NCBI GenBank assembly: GCA_020057085.1
Contig: JAGVGO010000246.1
Location: forward strand, 1 to 46,794
Origin: Planctomycetota bacterium
GTDB lineage: Bacteria; Planctomycetota; Uabimicrobiia; Uabimicrobiales; JABWCH01
DNA: 46,794 nt
Direction: 5' to 3'
The position numbers and the translations under genes are program-made. The notes beneath the pieces are model-generated. The model was not told the origin of the DNA and ran no database searches. It was given only the letters and a program-made list of their open reading frames with translations. Below, piece by piece: positions 40,571-46,794 of the stretch; within the stretch, counting starts at the first letter, position 1, and each line of letters opens with the position of its first letter.

Positions 40571-43096
40571 CTATTTCAACTTCCCAGCCGCCTGCGTGTC
40601 TGGCAAATATTTTTGGATGAGACCCGCCACAGTAGCTGCGTTTTTATTTTTGCCCGCTTCTTTGAGTTTACGGGCATAGTCGCTCAACTTTTCCGCCAGG
40701 CCTTCGCGTTGGTGACGGAAGGCAAGCGAATCCCTGAATAATGATGTCAGCTCTTGCAACGTTTCCTCACCTGACACGGGATCGCCGTTCAAGAAATAGT
40801 GGCTGGCCATGGGTAACAGATAAAAAGCAAACATTTGTTGGTAGAAAGTGTCATTTGTCAACTCTGGCAACAGTCCTTTCAGGCTGCGAAAAGTCTTGAC
40901 CGGCAACAGGAAAATCAACAGACCTATGCGTTGAGGTAGAGAAGCCGACAGGTTATCACCGAGAATGGCACGGAATGTTTCAATACCCAGCTTGCGAAAA
41001 GGAGCATATTCGACTTTGTTTTGGCCGTGTTCAAATACCAAGGAATCGTTTTTAAAGTTGATCATGAGCAGTTTGCCTTCTATCTCTGTGCCATTTTCCA
41101 TTTGCACACGGATGGTTTTGCCTCTGGCCTCCTCAAAAACTTTTTGCAAAGTTTCTCCCATTTTTTGCGCTGCCTGGATATCGAGCGACCACTGGGCTAA
41201 CGTTTTGTTCCAGGCAGGGTGAGTCGCCTGGTATTGTGCCAACATTTCCACCGCCTTGCCATAATGACGGCCGACTAAAGAAGGATAAATTTTATAAACC
41301 ACTTCGTTCGCTACTTTGGCCCAATTGTAATCATCTTCTGCTTGTTTGAGCGCGCTGATTTTGTCTGTTGCTTGCTGCTGTCGCTCGGCTAAATGTTTGG
41401 TTTTGCTCTTTTCTACGAGTTCCATTGCTTCCCTGAATTTGCACTGTTTTTCCAACTCGGAGGCACGGGTGCTTGTTTTGTGCCACGCTTCCTCATCTTT
41501 GGCTATGACTTGCTGCTTGAGCGTGTTGATCTGCGGGGCGATGTCTTCGTCAAAAACCTTGTTTTGGTAGACGGCTATATGTGCCATAGCCTCGGTGTAA
41601 TTACCGTCCTGCAACATCGCATTCACTTTTTTACTCACACTGCCCCATTCGCGACGGAGGTTGAGCTTATCCAGTTTACCTCTGATTTCCTGCAATTTTT
41701 GCGTCGTCTGTGCCCGATACGGGTTATCCACGTATTCCTTGGCAAATTCTTCCCAATCTTCCTGGGCGCGGCGCAAGTCCCTCTCGTCATCATCTTTGAC
41801 GGGGCAGCTGGACAATTTTTGGTATTGTTCGTGCATTTCTTTTTCGCGTTGTGTCTGCCGTGTCGTGTTTGTCGGCGTAGGTTCTACAGGCGTTGGCGTA
41901 CGCCTGTTGCCGACGATGATGAAAAAGATAACGGCAACAAGCGCACAAAGCATGATACCACCTGTCACATATGGTGCAATACGTTGTTTTTGTACCTGCG
42001 GACGTTTGGTGTAATTGGGAATTTCGGGCACATCCCAACCGACCTGCTTTAAGAGCTTTTCTGTGGTAACGACCTGTTGTTCTGCCGGAGATGCAGCTTG
42101 TGTGGCTGGCTGTTCATCCATGAAGTCGAGTCTGGCCGCAGCCGGCTTACCCTCTTGCAAAGAACTTATGGAAATTGCCTGGGTAAGACCCATGACTTGC
42201 AATTTTTTTGGCACTGCCATGGTATTTTTTTTACTTTTGAGTTTTTTGCTGTCTACCAGTTCCATCTGACAGGTTTTACACTGGTAGCTGCGGCCAACCT
42301 GAAACAACACAATCTGATATTTTTTTTGGCATTTGGGGCAAGCCATGGTTTTGCTCTCTTGCCGCGACAGAATGGTCTTCACCTGCTGCGGGTTCAGTGT
42401 GCCTTGAGCGATCATGATCTCACCCAATTTTTTACCCGCTTCCCGGGCTTGCACGGCAAGTGCAGCGTCCACTTCTCTCTGCGTCGCCAGATGCAGTAAA
42501 ATGGCGGTCTTGCCAAAAGGAGTCACCACACTTGCCGAAGTTTTCGCTTCTTTTTCGTCTTTCTGCTCCCGATCTTGGGTAACTGGATTGCCACCTGCAT
42601 CTGTCAACCTCTGTTTTGTGTCGGCTGCCTCACTACTCTGTTTGGTGCCGGCTATTCCCTCTTTGTCACCTGCCGGCGTAGTGGCGGCAGGTAGTTTGCC
42701 CGTTGTTTCTGCCGGATCGTCAAGGGAAATTAACTTTTCGCCTTTTATTTTAGGCTGCAGGGCAATTTCTTCGACCGATGGTAGCGAGTCCAACACATTG
42801 GCAGTCCGTGATGTAGCTAGTTTCAATTTGCCTCCGGATGGCGGCGCAACTGGTTCAACCGGCTTTAATTTGACCTCAGGCTGTTCCGAGGTAAGAAACG
42901 GTTCTTCCTCCTCTTTGCTTTGAGCTTCCTCCTGTGATAGTCGGATAATCTGTTCTGTATTTAGATACCCTTTTTTCACAAGAATATCCAGGACGTTCTG
43001 TCCTCCGGTTTTTTTCTTCTCGGCAGCACATTCTTCCAACTGCGCTTGTGACAGCCAACCGCGTAAGATAGCCTTTTGCAGTAGCGATTTTTCCAT
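40571..43096 (-). CDS. Single-pass membrane protein with two MshEN-like domains and a zinc ribbon
   Basis: An 841-aa protein starting MEKSLLQKAILRGWLSQAQL. Two short helical modules resemble MshEN/GspE N-terminal domains: residues ~5-52 ('LLQKAILRGWLSQAQLEECA ... LVKKGYLNTEQI') and ~197-247 (LLHLATQREVDAALAVQARE ... AQGTLNPQQVKTIL). A Pro/Lys/Glu linker joins them. A zinc ribbon CPKC...CKTC (Cys253/256/273/276) follows. One membrane helix lies at ~374-396 (APYVTGGIMLCALVAVIFFI). The ~440 residues after it are largely helical with coiled-coil/TPR-like repeats and sit outside the cytoplasm. No catalytic domain is seen. It could be a membrane-anchored sensor or scaffold. The frame's upstream TTG start is rejected. 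Confidence 0.78.
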   Translation of the reverse strand: MEKSLLQKAILRGWLSQAQLEECAAEKKKTGGQNVLDILVKKGYLNTEQIIRLSQEEAQSKEEEEPFLTSEQPEVKLKPVEPVAPPSGGKLKLATSRTANVLDSLPSVEEIALQPKIKGEKLISLDDPAETTGKLPAATTPAGDKEGIAGTKQSSEAADTKQRLTDAGGNPVTQDREQKDEKEAKTSASVVTPFGKTAILLHLATQREVDAALAVQAREAGKKLGEIMIAQGTLNPQQVKTILSRQESKTMACPKCQKKYQIVLFQVGRSYQCKTCQMELVDSKKLKSKKNTMAVPKKLQVMGLTQAISISSLQEGKPAAARLDFMDEQPATQAASPAEQQVVTTEKLLKQVGWDVPEIPNYTKRPQVQKQRIAPYVTGGIMLCALVAVIFFIIVGNRRTPTPVEPTPTNTTRQTQREKEMHEQYQKLSSCPVKDDDERDLRRAQEDWEEFAKEYVDNPYRAQTTQKLQEIRGKLDKLNLRREWGSVSKKVNAMLQDGNYTEAMAHIAVYQNKVFDEDIAPQINTLKQQVIAKDEEAWHKTSTRASELEKQCKFREAMELVEKSKTKHLAERQQQATDKISALKQAEDDYNWAKVANEVVYKIYPSLVGRHYGKAVEMLAQYQATHPAWNKTLAQWSLDIQAAQKMGETLQKVFEEARGKTIRVQMENGTEIEGKLLMINFKNDSLVFEHGQNKVEYAPFRKLGIETFRAILGDNLSASLPQRIGLLIFLLPVKTFRSLKGLLPELTNDTFYQQMFAFYLLPMASHYFLNGDPVSGEETLQELTSLFRDSLAFRHQREGLAEKLSDYARKLKEAGKNKNAATVAGLIQKYLPDTQAAGKLK

Positions 43097-43123
43097 ATCT
43101 GTCGCTTCTCCAGTTCTAGGCGA

Positions 43124-43160
43124 CTTCAAAAAAATAAACTATCATTTTATTTTTTTGAAG
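43124..43160. terminator. A/T-rich perfect 15-bp inverted repeat, possible bidirectional terminator
   Basis: CTTCAAAAAAATAAA (43124-43138) and its exact complement (43146-43160) are separated by 7 nt. Read on the minus strand it lies just after the acylphosphatase stop and contains its own T-run, so it may terminate that gene before the 841-aa protein gene begins at 43096. Confidence 0.5.
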
Positions 43161-43165
43161 CCGCT

Positions 43166-43438
43166 CTAACGTCGCGTATGAAAATTGTCCAGGTCGCCCT
43201 GGAATGGTTCTTCCGTCACTACAACACTCTGCACCTGGGCAAGGGGAGGACCTTGGTGACTCCAGGCAATCAGTTCATCTGCTGCCTCATCTTCCCCTTC
43301 CACCAGTATCTCTACACGTCCGTCGCTTAAATTTTTGACCCAACCTTTTACTTCTAACTGCAAGGCCTTTTCGGTTGTGTAATAACGGAAATTCACTCCC
43401 TGGACTTTTCCCGCAATGAGTGCATGTGCGCGTTTCAT
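43166..43438 (-). CDS. acyP: Acylphosphatase
   Basis: A 90-aa cytoplasmic enzyme hydrolysing acyl phosphates such as acetyl- or carbamoyl-phosphate. The family pattern is complete: HALIAGKVQGVNFRYYTTEK (phosphate-binding loop and catalytic Arg18), GWVKNLSDGRVEILVEGED (catalytic Asn36) and a C-terminal beta strand (FHTRR). The length is standard. The ATG at 43438 is chosen over a longer frame because MKRAHALIAGKVQGV matches the family start. It is separated from the 841-aa protein gene by an A/T-rich hairpin. Confidence 0.93.
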   Translation of the reverse strand: MKRAHALIAGKVQGVNFRYYTTEKALQLEVKGWVKNLSDGRVEILVEGEDEAADELIAWSHQGPPLAQVQSVVVTEEPFQGDLDNFHTRR

Positions 43439-43551
43439 AAGAATGAGACCTTTTACTGTCAAGGTTGATGGCACAAATTTTTGCTCGTTTTCTGTTTAGC
43501 ATTATAAGCGCAATCGGACAAAAAGTCAATCGCATGTTGCTAAAAAACACT

Positions 43552-43591
43552 CAGGGTCATTTCATTCTCCAGAGCGAGTAGTAAAATCCAC
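43552..43591. repeat. 40-bp fragment of the MITE right half
   Basis: CAGGGTCATTTCATTCTCC and the next 21 bp match the reverse complement of the right end of the copy at 8054-8236 with a single mismatch. Similarity then stops abruptly. It contains one terminal inverted repeat and no target duplication, so it is a solo end or deletion remnant. Confidence 0.85.
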
Positions 43592-43803
43592 CTTTGCTTG
43601 GGGAGAAACCTGGCGATTGCGTCGGAAATTTCTGGACAAATACGCCATTGAAGTGTAAAATCATTTTGGGCAACGGTTTCGGTGTCTGCTCAGTCCAGAT
43701 ACAATGCTTGCTAGCCACGTGCCTACGTGTCTTGGTTCCGGCAAAAGATCGCTAAACGCGCCTGGCCGGCTGCTTTCATGCGACATATAATGAGGACAGA
43801 TTT
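43592..43803. other. Intergenic region before the LEA14-like gene
   Basis: No gene or repeat is recognised beyond the MITE fragment at its left edge. It should contain the promoter of the 43804-46690 pair. TACAAT at 43700-43705 is the only decent -10-like hexamer, without a convincing -35. Confidence 0.3.
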
Positions 43804-45003
43804 ATGAAAAAAGTTATCATCGCGTTTTCACTCCTGTTGTTGATAGCCGTAGCCGTCGTTGGCTGGCTATACTACACGGTGCAAAAGCTGCAAGTGACCG
43901 TCAGGCGTCTGGCGGTGGAGATGCGAAAAAAACAGATGGTAGTCGTCGCCGATATGGAGGTGCAAAACCCGTTTTTCTTCTCGCTTTCCTATTTCAAGGT
44001 TGACTATGCCTTGCGTACCCAGGAAGGCGTGCTGCTGAGCGGCGAGATGAAGATGACGGGCAATATCAAAGGGCACGACAGCGAAATGTTAAAAATACCT
44101 TGCAGCATTGATGTAGCAAATTTCCAGAAACTGCGGCAGCAGCTCAAGGAGCACGCGGTGCAACTGGTGTTTGTCGGACAGCTCCATGTGAATCTCAAAG
44201 TGATGCAAATGGGCATCCCGTTTATACTGGACAAGGAGATACCGCAGCAAAAAGACCAATTTACCTGCCAGGTAAAAGAATGCCGTGTGACACACCTGTC
44301 GCCAGATAAAATCGCTCTCGTTCTGGAACTTGCGCTTGCCAACCAATCGCCGCAGCAGATACAAAATGTTATTGCACTGTATCAGGTAGCGGTTGGCGAC
44401 AAAGCAATCATCGAAGGCAAACTGACACTCGACAGTTTGCCTCCCCAGGGTACGGGAACAGCATCGGTGCCGTTGGCAATTGACCGCGCTGCGCTCCAGA
44501 AAATTAAGGCCGTCTATGCCGGCAAAAAAGTACCGCTTGTGGTAAGAGGCGAGATACACGGTATGCTACAAGGCAACACCATCGCCGTTCCGTTTCAAAT
44601 AGTCAAGGAAGTCGAACTACGCGAACGCGCCTTTGAGGTCAAGCTAAAAAAGATTCGCGTGCAGAAGGCGCGTCTGCGCGAAACCACTTTGCTGGCGGTG
44701 GTGGAAGTGAAAAACAGCCTGCCCTTTAAGCTGGAGAATGTGCAGGTCGAAGGCGATATCGAGCTGGGCGATAAAATTGATGCGAAAGTGTTGACCCAGG
44801 GTTTCACTCTCGCTCCCGGCGAAACTACGACGCTCGAACTGGAAATCACCCGGCAACGCGGCGGGATCCTGGAACTGGCGAAAACCCTGCTCCAGCAGAA
44901 GCGGGCCAACAGCCAGCTACGCATGAAACTAAGCGGCACTACCGAAGACAAGGCCGTGATTGGCGACGAGCTGGAACAGAGCGACAGCGTAGAGGTGGAG
45001 TAA
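43804..45003 (+). CDS. Membrane-anchored protein with LEA14/WHy-type domains
   Basis: A 399-aa protein. Residues ~4-24 (VIIAFSLLLLIAVAVVGWLY) form an uncleaved signal anchor. The rest is beta-rich and can be divided into about three repeats of the water-stress/hypersensitive-response (LEA_2) type. The cues are 'VADMEVQNPFFFSLSYFKVD', 'ALVLELALANQSPQQIQNVI' and 'LAVVEVKNSLPFKLENVQVE', each with the N-P/S-F-like turn. Two stretches (GIPFILDKEI, TIAVPFQIVKEVEL) match the strand before each new repeat. These domains mediate protein or membrane contacts in the periplasm; a function cannot be named. GAGGA precedes the ATG. The next gene starts 4 bp after the stop. Confidence 0.78.
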   Translation: MKKVIIAFSLLLLIAVAVVGWLYYTVQKLQVTVRRLAVEMRKKQMVVVADMEVQNPFFFSLSYFKVDYALRTQEGVLLSGEMKMTGNIKGHDSEMLKIPCSIDVANFQKLRQQLKEHAVQLVFVGQLHVNLKVMQMGIPFILDKEIPQQKDQFTCQVKECRVTHLSPDKIALVLELALANQSPQQIQNVIALYQVAVGDKAIIEGKLTLDSLPPQGTGTASVPLAIDRAALQKIKAVYAGKKVPLVVRGEIHGMLQGNTIAVPFQIVKEVELRERAFEVKLKKIRVQKARLRETTLLAVVEVKNSLPFKLENVQVEGDIELGDKIDAKVLTQGFTLAPGETTTLELEITRQRGGILELAKTLLQQKRANSQLRMKLSGTTEDKAVIGDELEQSDSVEVE

Positions 45004-45007
45004 GACG

Positions 45008-46690
45008 ATGCGAGGCGACTGGTACATGCGAAGCGACATCAAGTTTTGTTTATGTCTATATTTCCTCCCGATAATTTTTGGCCTTTGCTCTTCCCTGTGT
45101 ATTTGCTGGTTGCTACCACTCCCTGCCCCAAACCATGTCGTCGCGCTCGCGGCCACGCAGGAGAAAGCGGCTCTACCAGTACCCGTGTTATCTCTCCGCC
45201 TCGAACAGGCCACCATCGTCCATCGCCCTGACGGAAGCTATACGTGCCGCTGTCAGGGTAGCAGCAATCTGCCCGACGGCGCTTATCTGCAATTTTTGTG
45301 GAAATATGCCAGACCGCAGCCGGCAGTGGCTATCGTTGACGGCTGCACGACGCTCAAGCAAGGTCGTTTCAGCTCCGACCTGGGCAATTTTCCGGCGTCG
45401 CGTGTTATCTTTCCCGGCAGTTACCAGATCACCGTTTTTTTTTCACCCGCGCTGCAACAACAGAAGATAGCTGCCGAATTTTGTGAAACGAATCTGACGT
45501 TTATGCTCGGCGACGAAACTCAATACGCCGCTCTCTTTGCCGGCGAGCAAGCGTGGCTGGAAAAATTTTTGCGCGAAGTGGCGGCCTCTTGCAACAAAAT
45601 CTACGGTGCTTATCGGGCTGGCCAAAACAAGAGCGACGAGTGGTACCGTGGCCGTGCGAGTCGCGAAGACTGGTTCATGTCGCTGCGCCAGGGTGAGATG
45701 GCGCGCGGGCATCTTTACCTGTGCCATCCGTTCGTCAAGACTGTGAGCCAGTTGCGTCCGCTCGTCAATCTGCTGGAAATGATCGAGGAAGCAGTCGAAA
45801 TTTCTTTGCAGGAAAAAGAAGACTCGTTCTTGCATAAACGGCTTGGCGAAATGAACGACCTCTATCCTGCGGTCTACAACGATTTTCTGCAGGAACTTAT
45901 GGCGCTTTCCCTAAATCCGGCAGACGCTTTGCGCGCCGAACTACAGAATTGCCGCAACGAAATGCGCCAAACCCCTCCGCCACACAGGACCGACAACGTG
46001 GTACGCGAGCAAGCGGCCTATCTGGTGCGTTTGCATCTCTTCTATCAGGAGGTAGAGCGTTTGCCGCTCAACTCACCTGCCGCTTTTGTTGCCGCCAGTA
46101 ACGACTGGCTGTGGCGTGTGCGCAGCATAATGGCCGAACTGAGCAAGACACAAGAAGCAATGGGCAGGGAAGAAACCGGCCTGCTGCTTACACCGTATCC
46201 CTTGCCAGGCGAGTGGCGGACGGTGTTCGATTCACTGTTGGCGGCATGGGAACAAAAAGCTGTCTCGGCTAAGGTGTTGACCGCGTTGAGCTACCCTGCG
46301 CCTACTTCATTTAGCGAGCATTGGCAAAAATTTATCGCCGGTGGCAGGGTGGCAGAACTGGTGAAATGGCATATCCGCCGCGAAAGTGACCGCTTTGCGT
46401 TGTACTTGCAAACAATGCAGAAAAAAATGTCGGGCGAAAGTAGTGGCAGCGAAGATGACATACCCGGCGTAGTCGTTAGCCGGCAGGCGGACATCCGCTT
46501 GCTGACCCAACTCGAACCGGCGACATCGCTGCTGTTCCGTGATTACCTGCGGGTGTGCGGCCGCCTGCTCTATGTGGATGATGTATTGTCGCAGTGCCGC
46601 CAGGGCGAAATCGGCCGCGAGGCGGCTCTCGCCGAGCTGGACCGGCTTAAACAGGAGATCGCCGCACTACAAGCGGCGTGTCAGAAGTAA
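45008..46690 (+). CDS. Exported protein of unknown function
   Basis: A 560-aa protein. A hydrophobic N-terminal segment (residues ~13-36, FCLCLYFLPIIFGLCSSLCI) acts as signal or anchor. Residues ~60-175 are beta-rich (LRLEQATIVHRPDGSYTCRC, then VIFPGSYQITVFFSP) like an Ig-type sandwich. The remaining ~380 residues are helical (LREVAASCNKIYGAYRAG; LVNLLEMIEEAVEISL; C-terminal LAELDRLKQEIAALQAACQK coiled coil). I recognise no family. Its start lies 4 bp after the LEA14-like stop, so the two are translated from one message and probably act together at the inner-membrane surface. Confidence 0.7.
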   Translation: MRGDWYMRSDIKFCLCLYFLPIIFGLCSSLCICWLLPLPAPNHVVALAATQEKAALPVPVLSLRLEQATIVHRPDGSYTCRCQGSSNLPDGAYLQFLWKYARPQPAVAIVDGCTTLKQGRFSSDLGNFPASRVIFPGSYQITVFFSPALQQQKIAAEFCETNLTFMLGDETQYAALFAGEQAWLEKFLREVAASCNKIYGAYRAGQNKSDEWYRGRASREDWFMSLRQGEMARGHLYLCHPFVKTVSQLRPLVNLLEMIEEAVEISLQEKEDSFLHKRLGEMNDLYPAVYNDFLQELMALSLNPADALRAELQNCRNEMRQTPPPHRTDNVVREQAAYLVRLHLFYQEVERLPLNSPAAFVAASNDWLWRVRSIMAELSKTQEAMGREETGLLLTPYPLPGEWRTVFDSLLAAWEQKAVSAKVLTALSYPAPTSFSEHWQKFIAGGRVAELVKWHIRRESDRFALYLQTMQKKMSGESSGSEDDIPGVVVSRQADIRLLTQLEPATSLLFRDYLRVCGRLLYVDDVLSQCRQGEIGREAALAELDRLKQEIAALQAACQK

Positions 46691-46794
46691 CTTGAGGGCG
46701 TATCCAATAATTAGGGGGCATAGTAACTTTTTTGAAATAAGTACAAGAGTACAAGCCTATAACCTCTCTCCTGGCGGGCTGTTTTGTACCCACA
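46691..46794. other. Window end, nothing assignable
   Basis: 104 bp after the last stop. The stretch GGGCGTATCCAATAATTAGG has the look of an insertion-sequence terminus, but no partner end or transposase is visible, so it is left unassigned. Confidence 0.2.

Noticed and set aside
43786-43791. TATAAT as promoter of the LEA14-like gene
   Set aside because: It lies 13 bp from the ATG and would place the transcription start inside or after the GAGGA ribosome site, with no -35 box upstream.
46691-46794. Insertion-sequence terminus at the window end
   Set aside because: The sequence looks suggestive, but no inverted partner, target duplication or transposase can be seen within the window.
1-46794. 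tRNA, rRNA, CRISPR array, prophage or integron
   Set aside because: No cloverleaf, rRNA signature, regularly spaced repeats, phage structural genes or integrase were recognised when reading the window.

Overview
The window reads as a chromosomal segment of a Gram-negative bacterium with planctomycete-like gene content. It encodes an outer-membrane barrel, a HlyD-type membrane-fusion domain, many signal peptides, a very long HEAT-repeat protein, formylglycine-generating-enzyme (FGE)-sulfatase modules on coiled coils, caspase-fold proteins, SpoIIE phosphatases and a hybrid histidine kinase. The phylum is an inference from gene families; no rRNA or other phylogenetic marker is present.

Layout. 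Positions 1-1250: end of a divergent repeat copy, then two small minus-strand genes. 1543-7952: a compact minus-strand run of seven genes, with spacings of 20 bp or less and several ATGA overlaps. It begins with a response regulator/SpoIIE phosphatase and continues through a secreted endonuclease I-type enzyme, an unknown protein, NAD(P)H-hydrate epimerase, a lipoprotein, a methyltransferase and a glycosyltransferase. 8045-8245: an intact miniature transposable element (MITE) between divergent promoters. 8375-12093: plus-strand cluster of a 42-aa secreted peptide, an FHA-SpoIIE phosphatase and a tandem caspase-fold protein that has lost both catalytic cysteines. 12166-25153: large accessory envelope/regulatory proteins (HEAT repeats, a prepilin-like membrane/zinc-ribbon fusion, a hybrid kinase, an FGE-coiled-coil protein, an HTH-membrane-fusion chimera).

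25335-34333: a coherent propionyl-CoA to methylmalonyl-CoA to succinyl-CoA operon: carboxylase beta, biotin carboxylase/carrier, mutase large and B12 subunits, MeaB GTPase and epimerase. It is interrupted at 29605-30793 by a foreign-looking module (small secreted ORF, palindromes, DUF4258/YgiT toxin-antitoxin-like pair, Rpn-nuclease remnant). That module is bracketed by a duplicated copy of the 3' end of the carboxylase gene. 34378-36652: a Nudix-like unknown gene and a GspE/PilB ATPase with a ribbon-helix-helix N-terminus, ending at a strong terminator. 36688-40068: minus-strand envelope genes (GT39 glycosyltransferase, TVP38 membrane protein, outer-membrane barrel). 40090-40289: second MITE copy. 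40378-46690: small AtpZ-like protein, large MshEN/zinc-ribbon membrane protein, acylphosphatase, LEA14-like protein and an unknown exported protein.

The strongest new signals are: (1) a palindromic ~183-bp MITE family with 19-bp inverted ends and 9-bp target duplications (two full copies, one 40-bp fragment, one divergent core); (2) the tandem pseudo-caspase beside two SpoIIE phosphatases; (3) the duplication-bracketed insertion in the propionate operon; (4) several unusual domain fusions. No transposase, tRNA, rRNA, CRISPR array or prophage was found.
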